Part shown: one piece after another, positions 27,921 through 37,610 of the stretch
Numbering within the stretch: the stretch's first letter is position 1
How the letters are laid out: the number at the start of each line of letters is the position of its first letter
Made by a program: the position numbers and the translations under genes
DNA from: Spirochaetales bacterium
GTDB taxonomy: Bacteria > Spirochaetota > Spirochaetia > UBA9216
Length of the DNA: 64,000 nucleotides
Reading direction: 5' to 3'
Assembly (NCBI GenBank): GCA_016839055.1
Contig: JAEKNX010000004.1
Location: 124,001 to 188,000, forward strand
The notes under the pieces: generated by a model
Told to the model about the DNA's origin: nothing
Seen by the model: only the letters and a program-made list of their open reading frames with translations
Database searches by the model: none

Positions 27921-29096
27921 ATGGCTGATATAAAAACTGAATTCTGCGGACTTCCGTTCGATAATCCTGTAATCGTCCCGGCGGGAGCGCATGGCAGGGA
28001 TGCTGAAACCATTATAAGTGTTGGGAAGGCCGGTGCCTCCGCCGTCTGCACGAAGACGATAACCTCGCAGGCCCCGCCGGATGTAAAGCCCTGTTTTTCG
28101 GCGGTGAAGGCAGGAATGGTCAACTCAGTATTCGGTTCGGACAAAGCTGCCGAATACTGGTTTACCGAGGGGATAAGCAAGGCTAAGGAAGAAGGCAAGG
28201 CCTACGTTATTGCAAACCTCGCCGGCTTCTCTCCTGAGGAGGCGGCTGAGCTGGCCAGGAAAGCCGTCGGCTGCGGAGCCGACATGATAGAGATGCCGAC
28301 TCACTGCCCCCACATGGGGGAAATTCTTACGGCCATGTTTCCCGGACTCAATATGCCGGAGCCGAAACTTACCGACCTCGATCCGATGAAGAGGTCGGTG
28401 GAGCTGATAAAAAAAGCCGTCGATGTTCCGGTTATAGTCAAACTCTCCGGCAGCTTTTCGAACATCGTGAAAGAATGGGCCCTGGGAGTGAAAGACTCCG
28501 GAGCCGACGCAATTGCATGCTCGGATGCCTTTGGCCCCGCCCTCTCTATCGATATAAGGACGGGACAGCCTGCCCTCGGAGGCCCCCGCGGTGTCGGCGG
28601 ACTAACCGGGCCGGCAATTATGCCCATTACCCTCCGCATGGTGATGGAGATAGCCATGACAGTCGACCTTCCGATTATCGGAGTCGGCGGCGTTTCGAGC
28701 GCCGAAGATGTTCTTCAGTACATCATGGCCGGGGCAACCCTTGTAGGTGTCTGTACCCACGGTCATATGAAGGGGCTTAAGTCCTATTCGAAGCTGATAA
28801 AAAATATCGGCAAGGTCATGGATGACAATGACTATGATAATCTTGATGATATTCGGGGACTAACCATCCGGAAGATTGACGAGAGAAGCAAGACCGGAAA
28901 GACAGCTGTAACCCAAGCCATTGTCCCGGATGTTAATCACAAGCGCTGTACCCTCTGCAAAAAATGCGAGCAGGTATGTGTGTATGATGCTATAGTAATA
29001 AATAAGAAGGTCAGGATATCAGAGGACAAGTGTTACGGCTGCGGCTTATGCGTCAGCCTGTGTCCGACGAACGCGCTCAGTCAGGCTTACTATTAG
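27921..29096 (+). CDS. PreA-like dihydropyrimidine/dihydroorotate dehydrogenase-family protein with C-terminal 2x[4Fe-4S] domain
   Basis: TIM-barrel DHOD-like (VPVIVKLSGSFSN, IIGVGGVSSAEDVLQYIMAGAT) and CTLCKKCEQVCVYDA / CYGCGLCVSLCP. Confidence 0.85.
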   Translation: MADIKTEFCGLPFDNPVIVPAGAHGRDAETIISVGKAGASAVCTKTITSQAPPDVKPCFSAVKAGMVNSVFGSDKAAEYWFTEGISKAKEEGKAYVIANLAGFSPEEAAELARKAVGCGADMIEMPTHCPHMGEILTAMFPGLNMPEPKLTDLDPMKRSVELIKKAVDVPVIVKLSGSFSNIVKEWALGVKDSGADAIACSDAFGPALSIDIRTGQPALGGPRGVGGLTGPAIMPITLRMVMEIAMTVDLPIIGVGGVSSAEDVLQYIMAGATLVGVCTHGHMKGLKSYSKLIKNIGKVMDDNDYDNLDDIRGLTIRKIDERSKTGKTAVTQAIVPDVNHKRCTLCKKCEQVCVYDAIVINKKVRISEDKCYGCGLCVSLCPTNALSQAYY

Positions 29097-29166
29097 GTGT
29101 GATGTTTTTAAATTAAGTAATTTATTGGCAGAGATGCCGTAAAAAGAAATCAAAAAGGAGAACATT

Positions 29167-30246
29167 ATGAAGGGTAATAAAAAACTCTTGGCCGTAGCAG
29201 CTATAATATTGCTGCTGATCACTCCGGTTCTTGTTTTTTCAGGTGGGCAGCAGGAAGCTGCGGCTCCCACAGTTGAAAAAGAAGAGGCACCTGCAAAGGC
29301 TAAACCATTCAAACTCGCCGTAGTTGTACCCGGGGTCGCAGCAGGAAGTCCGCTCTATGAGCAGCTGGTCGCCGGAGCACAGAAAGCCGTCGATGAATAT
29401 CCTAATGCGTCGATGAAGGTCGTAGAGCTTGGTTTCAACCAGGCCGAATGGGCTGAAAAGATGACATCAATTGTCGCAACCGGAATGTATGACGCGGTCA
29501 TTTCCTCCAATCCTTCAATGCCTTTCGTCAGCATGGATCTTGCAAGCCAGTTTCCTGACCAGAAATTTATCTTTGTCGATGCGTTCATCGACGGACATCC
29601 TCAGATGGCAAGTTATCTTTATAATCAGGTTGAACAGTCCTACATGCTTGGACACCTTGCGGGTCTTATAACGACTTCCAAAATGAAAGGCGCTAATGCT
29701 GATCTGAAAATCGGCATTGTTGTAGCACAGGAGTATCCGGCCCTAAATAAGATGATGGTTCCGGGCTTTCTTCAAGGCGCACAGGCCATTAATCCCGGCA
29801 TCACTCTTGATTATCGTGTTGTCGGCAACTGGTATGACGCGAACAAGGCCGCCGAACTTGCCAACAGCATGATTGATTCGGGTGTTGATGTAATCGGTGT
29901 AATCTGCGGCGGAGCGGCTCCCGGCGTATTTAAAGTATGCGGTGAAAGAAACAAATATGTAATGTACTGGGATGACAACTCCTATGCCAAGGCTCCGGGA
30001 GTAATTGCCGGAAGCGGTGCTCTTCATCAGTCAAAACTTGTTTATGAAGTAGTAGTAGACGCAATTAACGGAATGGTTGATTACGGAAGCGGAACTAAAC
30101 TTCATTCAAGAGATGGATATATTGAATTTGTCAGTGATGATCCTAACTATATCAGCACTGTTCCTGCAGATATAAGGGCAAAGCAACAGAAAGTTGTAGA
30201 CGCGATTATGTCCGGGGAAATGATTTTGAAGATACCGGAATTATAA
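29167..30246 (+). CDS. BMP/PnrA-like substrate-binding lipoprotein (nucleoside-type ABC importer)
   Basis: Signal peptide with GGQQE after FSGG; Bmp-domain features (GHLAGLITTSKMKG, VCGGAAPGVFKVCGERNKYVMYWDDN). Confidence 0.85.
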   Translation: MKGNKKLLAVAAIILLLITPVLVFSGGQQEAAAPTVEKEEAPAKAKPFKLAVVVPGVAAGSPLYEQLVAGAQKAVDEYPNASMKVVELGFNQAEWAEKMTSIVATGMYDAVISSNPSMPFVSMDLASQFPDQKFIFVDAFIDGHPQMASYLYNQVEQSYMLGHLAGLITTSKMKGANADLKIGIVVAQEYPALNKMMVPGFLQGAQAINPGITLDYRVVGNWYDANKAAELANSMIDSGVDVIGVICGGAAPGVFKVCGERNKYVMYWDDNSYAKAPGVIAGSGALHQSKLVYEVVVDAINGMVDYGSGTKLHSRDGYIEFVSDDPNYISTVPADIRAKQQKVVDAIMSGEMILKIPEL

Positions 30247-30253
30247 GAAAATT

Positions 30254-30292
30254 AACGGTTTGGTTCGCCCCTTCCGGGGCGGACTTTTAAAA
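30254..30292 (+). terminator. Hairpin terminator/attenuator between the binding protein and ATPase genes
   Basis: GTTCGCCCC-TTCC-GGGGCGGAC followed by TTTT. Confidence 0.6.
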
Positions 30293-30319
30293 TAACTGAA
30301 GAGATTTATCAGCAGGAAG

Positions 30320-31888
30320 GTGTACGTGGAAACCTATCTCAGAATGCAGAATATCACAAAAACATACAGCACTACCGGGATGAAGGCAAACAACGAAGTA
30401 GAATTTGAAGTCCGGAAGGGAGAAATTCATGCTCTCGTTGGTGAAAACGGCGCCGGAAAGACCACCCTGATGAAGATTTTATATGGAATAGAAACAGCTG
30501 ATTCGGGCGAGATAATATTTAACGGTGAAACGGTGAAAATCAATAACCCAATAGCCGCGAATAATCTTGGAATAGGCATGGTGCATCAACATTTTAAACT
30601 GATTAACGAATTCACCGTAGCACAAAACGTTGTTCTCGGAATTGAACCGAAACGGAGAATGCTTTTTTTTGATAATAATAAGGCAGTAAAATCAGTTGCC
30701 GAAGTTATCGAGAAAAATCATTTTCATGTGGCTCCTGATAAGAAAATATCTGAGCTGAGCGTCGGGCAGATGCAGCAGGTTGAGATAATAAAGATGCTGT
30801 ACCGGAAGGCGGAACTGCTTATCCTCGATGAGCCAACATCGGTTCTGACCGAGCAGGAGATTAAGCGGCTTTTTATTACCTTAAAGGAACTTGTCAGGCA
30901 GGGTAAGACAATCATCATTATTACCCATAAGCTCGATGAGGTGAAGGATGTCTCAGACAGGATAACCGTAATGAGGAAGGGTAAGACTGTCGCGGTGAAG
31001 GATACCGCCGATGTGGATCAGGCTGAAATTTCGAGACTAATGGTCGGCAAGAGTGTTGTGTTTGATTTTGACAAGTCGCAGGATGGATGCCGCGAGCCGG
31101 TGCTGAGTCTTGAAAATGTGACAATAAAGAAGAGGCGGCAGGAACGTCCGCTTCTTGACCGGGTTTCCTTTACCTCCTCAACTTGTGAGATAACAGGCAT
31201 AACCGGCGTAGCAGGTAATGGACTTACCGAGCTTGAAGACGTTATTGCCGGCCTCCGCCCCGTGACAGGCGGGAAGATCTACCACAACGAAGAGGATGTC
31301 ACGAATAAATCAGCACGTGAGCTCCGGGACGGAGGACTTGCGTATGTTCCCACCGATAGGCTTCGTCGCGGGTCGAGTGTTGAAACTTCGGTGAAGGAAA
31401 ACCTTATTCTGACAAGCCATCATGACTTCATGAAGCGCGGAGGAGTCTTTGATAATGATAAGATCGACAATTATAGCCGCGGGCTAATCTCCGAGTATTT
31501 AATTGACGGTTCCGTGGATGATCCGATTGGTACTCTCTCAGGCGGTAATATTCAGAAGGTGATCTTGGCCCGAGAGCTCGACGGAGCTAAGGATTTTGTC
31601 CTGTTTTCGGAACCTACCTGGGGGCTCGATGTTGCAAGCAGCGAATTTATCTATGAGAAGATTCTCGAGATGCGTCACAGGGGGACGGCTGTGATCCTTA
31701 TCTCGTCGAATATTGATGAGATTCTCACGCTTGCCGACACCGTTCTTGTCATGTACAGGGGGCGTATCGTCACAAAACAGCCGGTAACACGGGAGCTTAC
31801 CCGTGAGAAGATCGGTGAATATATGCTCGGACTTAAAGATGATTATCGTCATACTGACGATATGAAAGGGGATGCAAGTGAGAATTAA
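30320..31888 (+). CDS. Sugar/nucleoside ABC transporter ATP-binding protein (two ABC domains)
   Basis: Walker A GENGAGKTTLMK, LSVGQMQQVEIIK, second domain with LSGGNIQKVILARELDG. Confidence 0.9.
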   Translation: MYVETYLRMQNITKTYSTTGMKANNEVEFEVRKGEIHALVGENGAGKTTLMKILYGIETADSGEIIFNGETVKINNPIAANNLGIGMVHQHFKLINEFTVAQNVVLGIEPKRRMLFFDNNKAVKSVAEVIEKNHFHVAPDKKISELSVGQMQQVEIIKMLYRKAELLILDEPTSVLTEQEIKRLFITLKELVRQGKTIIIITHKLDEVKDVSDRITVMRKGKTVAVKDTADVDQAEISRLMVGKSVVFDFDKSQDGCREPVLSLENVTIKKRRQERPLLDRVSFTSSTCEITGITGVAGNGLTELEDVIAGLRPVTGGKIYHNEEDVTNKSARELRDGGLAYVPTDRLRRGSSVETSVKENLILTSHHDFMKRGGVFDNDKIDNYSRGLISEYLIDGSVDDPIGTLSGGNIQKVILARELDGAKDFVLFSEPTWGLDVASSEFIYEKILEMRHRGTAVILISSNIDEILTLADTVLVMYRGRIVTKQPVTRELTREKIGEYMLGLKDDYRHTDDMKGDASEN

Positions 31889-32921
31889 ACGCAGCGGTGT
31901 ATTCGTATCGGCAGCAGGTTTATCCATTACCCTCGCTGCAGCATTCATTGTAATGCTGATTATGATCTTTTCCTTGAGTGAGACCCCGAAAGATACAATC
32001 TATTACTTCTTCGCGGGACCGGTTACTAATAACTACTATCTAGGCAACATGTTGAATTCTGCAATTCCGCTGATTTTGACTGGTCTCGGCATATCATTTG
32101 CCTTTCGAACCTCAATGTTCAACCTCGGCGGAGAAGGGCAGGTTTATGCCGGCGGTCTTGCCGCGACGGCAGTCTGTCTTGCTATGCCCGCGGCCGCAGG
32201 CTTTACAGGAATCAGTACCGCAATAATAGCTGCTGTTGTAACAGGCGCTGTGATAGCCGGAATGTCAGGTTTTTTTAAGATGAAATGGAATACTGATGAG
32301 CTCATCTCGTCATTTCTGATCTCAAACGCGCTGATTTATATTGTTGATAATTTCATTACCGGGGTCCTGGATGATCCGGAGAATAATCTTCTGACGACAA
32401 AGAAGATTGCAGAGCAGTTCTGGTTCAAGAAGATATACCCTCCGTCAAATCTTGATATAAGCATCTTTTTTATTGTGATTCTCGCGGTCCTCGCGTATCT
32501 ATATCTGTTCAGAACTCATCAGGGTTACGAGATGAGGATGTGCGGACTCAATTCGGAATTTTCCCGTTACGGCGGAATAAATGTCGGGAAATACATGGTT
32601 CTTCCGATGCTGATTTCCGGAGGCTTTCACGGCCTTGCCGGTGCCGTCTCGGTACTCGGAACAAGTCATCAGTGCTACAAGGGTTTTTCAGGCGGTATGG
32701 GCTGGAACGGCATTGCGGTGGCTCTGATTGCCCGGAATAATCCGATAGCGGTAATTCCGGCAGCGCTCTTTTTTGCCTATCTTGAAGCAGGCGCAAAATC
32801 GGCTATGATAAACGCCGATATTACAATTGAAATTGCGTCCATAGTTCAGTCGGTGGTATTCTTTCTTATCACCGCGCAGGCAATTTACAACTTTGTTAAA
32901 CCTAGAAGGAGGAGCGCATGA
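31872..32921 (+). CDS. ABC transporter permease (nucleoside-type)
   Basis: BPD_transp_2-like: FRTSMFNLGGEGQVYAGGL; polytopic. Confidence 0.87.
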   Translation: MQVRIKRSGVFVSAAGLSITLAAAFIVMLIMIFSLSETPKDTIYYFFAGPVTNNYYLGNMLNSAIPLILTGLGISFAFRTSMFNLGGEGQVYAGGLAATAVCLAMPAAAGFTGISTAIIAAVVTGAVIAGMSGFFKMKWNTDELISSFLISNALIYIVDNFITGVLDDPENNLLTTKKIAEQFWFKKIYPPSNLDISIFFIVILAVLAYLYLFRTHQGYEMRMCGLNSEFSRYGGINVGKYMVLPMLISGGFHGLAGAVSVLGTSHQCYKGFSGGMGWNGIAVALIARNNPIAVIPAALFFAYLEAGAKSAMINADITIEIASIVQSVVFFLITAQAIYNFVKPRRRSA

Positions 32922-33820
32922 ACAGCGGTGAGTTTTCAATTCCGTTAATTCATAATTCAGTAAGTATAATGACACCCTTTCTTTTGGCGGGAATCGGCGG
33001 GCTCATGACCGAACTGGCCGGAATGCTTAACATCGCGCTTGAAGGACTAATTCTGATAGGTGCCTTCTTCAGCGTAATCTTCGCGGCTTCTACCGGCAGC
33101 CTTTTTCTCGGGCTGCTTCTGGGAATAATGATGACAATATTCATCTCCTGGATATTCGGTGCAATCACCCTTTATCTAAAGGCGAATGTCTTCATCACAG
33201 GACTTGCGACCAACCTCCTTGCCGGAGGACTTACTACTGTGCTGTCTTTTCATATGTTCGGCACCAAGGGTGTTCTTATGTTTCAGGATCTCCCGAAGCT
33301 TCCGTCCCTTAAAATTCCGGCTCTTCACGGTATCCCCGTCCTTGGGGACATTCTTCTTGGACACAATATTCTCGTATACTTCGGATGGCTCATCGTTGTT
33401 CTTGCCTGGGTTCTTATTTACAAGACTCCTTTCGGATTCAGACTTCGGGGGACAGGTTCTAACCCTGCCGCAATGACCGCCCTCGGACTTAAGCCCATAA
33501 ATTATCAGATGGCGGGGATTCTCATCTCCGGATTCACCTGCGGGCTTGCGGGAGCTGTTCTGACCCTCAATCTCGGAGCCTATGTCCCGAATATATCCTC
33601 AGGGCGCGGCTGGATTGCGCTCGTTGTCATATATCTTGGCGGGAAGACTCCCTTCGGCATTCTCGGGGCGGCCTTCATCTTCGGTCTCGCCGAGAGTTTT
33701 TCTAATTACGCACAGGGGTTCATGAATATTCCGGCCGATTTTATTCTGGCCTTCCCCTATCTAATTACTGTTGTGGCAATGGTAGTAATGTCGATCATCC
33801 AGCACCAAAAGGCTGATTAG
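32918..33820 (+). CDS. ABC transporter permease (nucleoside-type)
   Basis: MLNIALEGLILIGAF; GTGSNPAAMTALGL; polytopic. Confidence 0.87.
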   Translation: MNSGEFSIPLIHNSVSIMTPFLLAGIGGLMTELAGMLNIALEGLILIGAFFSVIFAASTGSLFLGLLLGIMMTIFISWIFGAITLYLKANVFITGLATNLLAGGLTTVLSFHMFGTKGVLMFQDLPKLPSLKIPALHGIPVLGDILLGHNILVYFGWLIVVLAWVLIYKTPFGFRLRGTGSNPAAMTALGLKPINYQMAGILISGFTCGLAGAVLTLNLGAYVPNISSGRGWIALVVIYLGGKTPFGILGAAFIFGLAESFSNYAQGFMNIPADFILAFPYLITVVAMVVMSIIQHQKAD

Positions 33821-33839
33821 CCTGCTGCAGAAATAGATC

Positions 33840-33868
33840 TTGATTTAAGGGGGGATCTGATTTATAAT
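33840..33868 (+). promoter_or_regulatory. Sigma70-type promoter of the MerR operon
   Basis: TTGATT - 17 bp - TATAAT. Confidence 0.6.
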
Positions 33869-33909
33869 AAACCTAACGTTATACGTAAGGAAAATAAGCG
33901 TAAGGTATT

Positions 33910-34353
33910 ATGTACAGAATTGGAGATCTCGCCGGAAAGGCTGAAGTAACAGTACGAACTATTAGATATTACGAGGAGCTGGGTCTTATTGATGCGCCTC
34001 TTAGAGAAGGAAACGGTCAGAGGCGGTATACCGAAAAGGATTTAATCTATCTCATGCGGATTATCCAGCTTAAGAGTTACGGGCTCACCCTATCTGAGAT
34101 AGCGGAGATAATCGAGCTTGGGAAGACAGATCCCTCTGGTGAAAAGAGAAGGATGAAACTCCTTCAGCATTACCGCGAGAAGATCAGTGATGCGATAACA
34201 AAAAAAGAAAAGATAGAATTATATATTGATGATTTGAAATGGCATATTCAGCAGCTTGAAGAAGTTGATAATTTTCAGGAATGTCCCGGTACGGCCTGCG
34301 CCGACTGTAAGTTTCTTGTAAAATGCCGATTTGCAGAAAAGGAGGAAACATGA
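33910..34353 (+). CDS. MerR-family transcriptional regulator with Cys-rich C-terminus
   Basis: MYRIGDLAGKAEVTVRTIRYYEELGLI; C-terminus CPGTACADCKFLVKC. Confidence 0.9.
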   Translation: MYRIGDLAGKAEVTVRTIRYYEELGLIDAPLREGNGQRRYTEKDLIYLMRIIQLKSYGLTLSEIAEIIELGKTDPSGEKRRMKLLQHYREKISDAITKKEKIELYIDDLKWHIQQLEEVDNFQECPGTACADCKFLVKCRFAEKEET

Positions 34354-35375
34354 AATCTGCAGTGTTAGTTTGTCCCGGAGAAATTGAAATAAGGGAAGTT
34401 CCCGTACCCGAGACAGGCCCGGATGAAGTGCTGGTCAATGTGAAGTTCTGTGGTATCTGCACTCTTGAGCAGAGGCTCTTTAATGGGGATATGAAGATTT
34501 ATTATCCCATAGTTCCGGGCCATGAAGCATCAGGAATTATAGAGTCAATCGGCAGTAATGTGCATGCCTCACTAAAAAGGGGTGACAGGGTCGCTCTTGA
34601 TATGATCTACCGTTGCCACAGCTGTTATTATTGCAGAACCGGCCAATCCAACCTCTGTGAAAACCGTTTCAGCAAGGATATTAAACCTCTCGGGGGGTTT
34701 TCCCAGTATGTGACCGTCAAGGCTCCACAGGTTTTTCCTATAGGCGACGGCCTAACTCTCGAAGAAGCGGCTTTCTCCGAACCAATTGCCTGCTGCATCC
34801 GATCCCTGAAGAAGCTGAATGTTACAATCGCCGAAGATGTTCTCATTGTCGGAGCAGGCCCGATGGGACTCATGCACCTTCAGGTTGCTAACGCGATGGG
34901 AGCCCGTGTTTTTGTAACCGATGTGGATGAGGCAAGGCTGGAAATGGCGAGGGAGCTAGGCGCTTATCTGGCTATTAACCCGGTGAAACAGGATCCCGCG
35001 GAGGTTCTAAAGAAAGCTACCGGCGGACGAGGCGTGGATGCCTGTGTCGTAACAAGCCCCGCGATACCTGCTCTGGAGTCAGCCTTCAGTTCAATCAGGA
35101 AAAACGGCCGCGTGAATATCTATACGGCCTACATGCAGGATAAGCCGGTTCTGCCAATCGACATGAATGTCCTTCATCGGAATGAGACCCTGGTAACCGG
35201 GACTGAAGGACGAACTGAATTTGACTTTCAGCAGGCTGTAAGGCTGCTTTCATTCGGAAAAATAAACGTTAAGCCCCTCATCAGCATGATTGGCCGTTTT
35301 GATAATATCGTCGAAGCAATGAATGCCGCGACGGGTACCGAAACTCAGAGAGTTCTGCTCGGGCTTGATGGATGA
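34350..35375 (+). CDS. Zinc-type medium-chain alcohol/polyol dehydrogenase
   Basis: GHEASGIIESIG, CHSCYYCRTGQSNLC, VLIVGAGPMGLMHLQ. Confidence 0.9.
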   Translation: MKSAVLVCPGEIEIREVPVPETGPDEVLVNVKFCGICTLEQRLFNGDMKIYYPIVPGHEASGIIESIGSNVHASLKRGDRVALDMIYRCHSCYYCRTGQSNLCENRFSKDIKPLGGFSQYVTVKAPQVFPIGDGLTLEEAAFSEPIACCIRSLKKLNVTIAEDVLIVGAGPMGLMHLQVANAMGARVFVTDVDEARLEMARELGAYLAINPVKQDPAEVLKKATGGRGVDACVVTSPAIPALESAFSSIRKNGRVNIYTAYMQDKPVLPIDMNVLHRNETLVTGTEGRTEFDFQQAVRLLSFGKINVKPLISMIGRFDNIVEAMNAATGTETQRVLLGLDG

Positions 35376-36811
35376 TAGCAGCATTTGATATCGGCACTAC
35401 TGTCATCAAGGGAGCCCTGTTCTCAGAAGAAGGGAATTTTTTAAAGTTCGCATCGAGGATTCTCGTGGCCTCGGACGCTGGAAAGACTGCCTGCTATGAG
35501 GCTGACACCGACCGATGGAAATCAGCTTTCGCTGAGATTACATCTGAGCTTTTAGAGGGACGATCTTCTGACGGGCTCCGGGCGGCCGTAATTAGCGGGA
35601 ATGGTCCAACCCTTGTGCCAGTAGGCAGGGACGGCAGTTTTCTTGAGCCGGTAATGACCTGGATGGACAGGCGGGGCATAGTACAGGCGGGGAAGATTAA
35701 AGAGCTTCAGGATTTCTATATTGATCCGACCTTTTATCTGCCGAAGGCGCTGTGGATAATGGATGAACGCCCCGAGATCTATGAGAGAACTGAGTTCTTT
35801 CTTTCATGTCCGGAATCGATGGCCTTCTGGCTTACCGGGGAAGCGTTAACAATTCTTCCTGGTGAGCGGTTTGAAAAGTACTTCTGGAGTGACGAACTCC
35901 TCGGCGGTCTTGGGCTTGATTGCAGGAAGTTTCCGGATTTCAGAAAGCCCGGCTGTATTGCCGGGAAGGTCTCGCCTAAGGGCGCCTCTGAGTCCGGCCT
36001 GCCCGCGGGGCTGAGGGTTGTCTCGGCCGGACCGGACTTTATCGTTACCCTCCTTGGTACCGCGGCCGTATATCCCGGAAGAGCCTGTGACCGTTCCGGA
36101 ACCTCGGAGGGGATAAACCTCTGCACCAAAAAGTATATCGAAGATCCAAGGCTCATGGGATACGGCCACGTTGTTGAGCCTTATTTCAATGTGTCGGGGA
36201 TAATTTCTACCTCGGGCAGAGCGCTCGAATGGATCAAGAGCAGGTTCGGCAGAAGCGGCGAGGGGTTTACTGATTTCCTGCGAGATACGGCCAAGGTTCC
36301 CGCGGGAGCTGATAAACTGATTTTTCTTCCTTATCTAGCCGGAGAACGCGCTCCCCACTGGGACCCCTCCGCGCGCGGAGCCTTCATCGGCCTCGGGCTG
36401 AACCACGGAAGAGATGAGATGGTCAGGGCGGTTCTGGAATCTGTAGGCTATGCAATGAGGGACGTTATCGATGTTATGACCGAGAACGGGGCACAGGTGG
36501 ATGAGCTCCGGATAACAGGCGGACCGTCAAAGAGCGCTCTCTGGAATCAGATTAAGGCCGATATAACCGGCCGCAAAATCCTCGTACCCGAATCAACCGA
36601 ATCAGAGCTGATCGGAAACCTCGTACTGGCCCTCCGGGCCCTCGGGGATGTCGATAGTATTGCCGAAGCGGCGGATAAAATATTACGCATCAAGACGGTC
36701 TTTGAACCCGATACGGAAAAAGGCAAGGTCTATGGTGAGTATTACCAACTTTATAAAAAGAGTTATCTGAATCTTAAAGATATTTTTGCCCAGTTAAACA
36801 CAATAGCCTAA
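35372..36811 (+). CDS. FGGY-family carbohydrate kinase
   Basis: AFDIGTTVIKGALFSEEG; FLPYLAGERAPHWDPSARGAFIGL; ITGGPSKSALWNQIKADITGR. Confidence 0.9.
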   Translation: MIAAFDIGTTVIKGALFSEEGNFLKFASRILVASDAGKTACYEADTDRWKSAFAEITSELLEGRSSDGLRAAVISGNGPTLVPVGRDGSFLEPVMTWMDRRGIVQAGKIKELQDFYIDPTFYLPKALWIMDERPEIYERTEFFLSCPESMAFWLTGEALTILPGERFEKYFWSDELLGGLGLDCRKFPDFRKPGCIAGKVSPKGASESGLPAGLRVVSAGPDFIVTLLGTAAVYPGRACDRSGTSEGINLCTKKYIEDPRLMGYGHVVEPYFNVSGIISTSGRALEWIKSRFGRSGEGFTDFLRDTAKVPAGADKLIFLPYLAGERAPHWDPSARGAFIGLGLNHGRDEMVRAVLESVGYAMRDVIDVMTENGAQVDELRITGGPSKSALWNQIKADITGRKILVPESTESELIGNLVLALRALGDVDSIAEAADKILRIKTVFEPDTEKGKVYGEYYQLYKKSYLNLKDIFAQLNTIA

Positions 36812-36820
36812 GGAGAACCA

Positions 36821-37609
36821 ATGAATACCGGAAAAACAATCAGAATGAATTCAATTTTCAGGAAAGATACGGGTAAAACCGTCATTGTTGCCATTGATCA
36901 CGGCGGTATTGCCGGTCCTATGAAGGGCATTAACGAACCGGCAAAGCTGATACAGGACTGTGTCGACGGAGGCGCCGATGCTGTTCTTACTACCCGAGGC
37001 TTCCTTAGGGCTGCCGAGGGAGCATTTGACCGAAGTCTGGGGCTGATATTAAGGCTTACCGGCGGGTTTACTGTTCTCGGCGGAGGATTCGAGGAAGAGA
37101 TGATAACCTCGGTCGATACTGCGCTCAGGTACGGAAGTGCCGGCGCTGCGGTAACCGTAAAATTCGGCCACCAGAGGGAAGGCTTTTTTACAAAGCAGGC
37201 TTCCCTCGTCGCCGACAGCTGTGAAGAATGGGGGCTTCCTCTTATGGTTGAGGCAATGGCCAAAGGCAAGGACCTGAAGTCAACCGATCCGGCCGGAGTC
37301 AGGCTAGCGTCCCGTGCCGCTGCAGAACTCGGCGCCGATATAATAAAAACCTATTATACCGGGGATCCCGATTCATTTGCTGAAGTTATCGAAGGCGCTA
37401 TGGTTCCCGTCGTCATCCTCGGCGGAGCGAAGACCGACAGCATCGAGGATGTTTTCAGTGACGTCTTCTACTCAATTCAGGCCGGAGGATCAGGAATAGC
37501 AATCGGCCGCAATATCTGGCAGCATGAGAACACGAAGGCAATGATTGAAGCAATGTCAGGAATTGTGCATGAGGATTGGACCGTGAAGCAGGCAATGGCC
37601 CACATCTAA
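36821..37609 (+). CDS. Class I aldolase (DeoC/LsrF/FbaB-type)
   Basis: VIVAIDHGG, GADIIKTYYTGD (Schiff-base Lys region), VVILGGAKTDS. Confidence 0.8.
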   Translation: MNTGKTIRMNSIFRKDTGKTVIVAIDHGGIAGPMKGINEPAKLIQDCVDGGADAVLTTRGFLRAAEGAFDRSLGLILRLTGGFTVLGGGFEEEMITSVDTALRYGSAGAAVTVKFGHQREGFFTKQASLVADSCEEWGLPLMVEAMAKGKDLKSTDPAGVRLASRAAAELGADIIKTYYTGDPDSFAEVIEGAMVPVVILGGAKTDSIEDVFSDVFYSIQAGGSGIAIGRNIWQHENTKAMIEAMSGIVHEDWTVKQAMAHI

Positions 37610-37610
37610 G

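Noticed and set aside
28475-28780. 101-aa + strand ORF
   Set aside because: Out-of-frame, Arg/Cys-rich shadow ORF inside the PreA-like gene.
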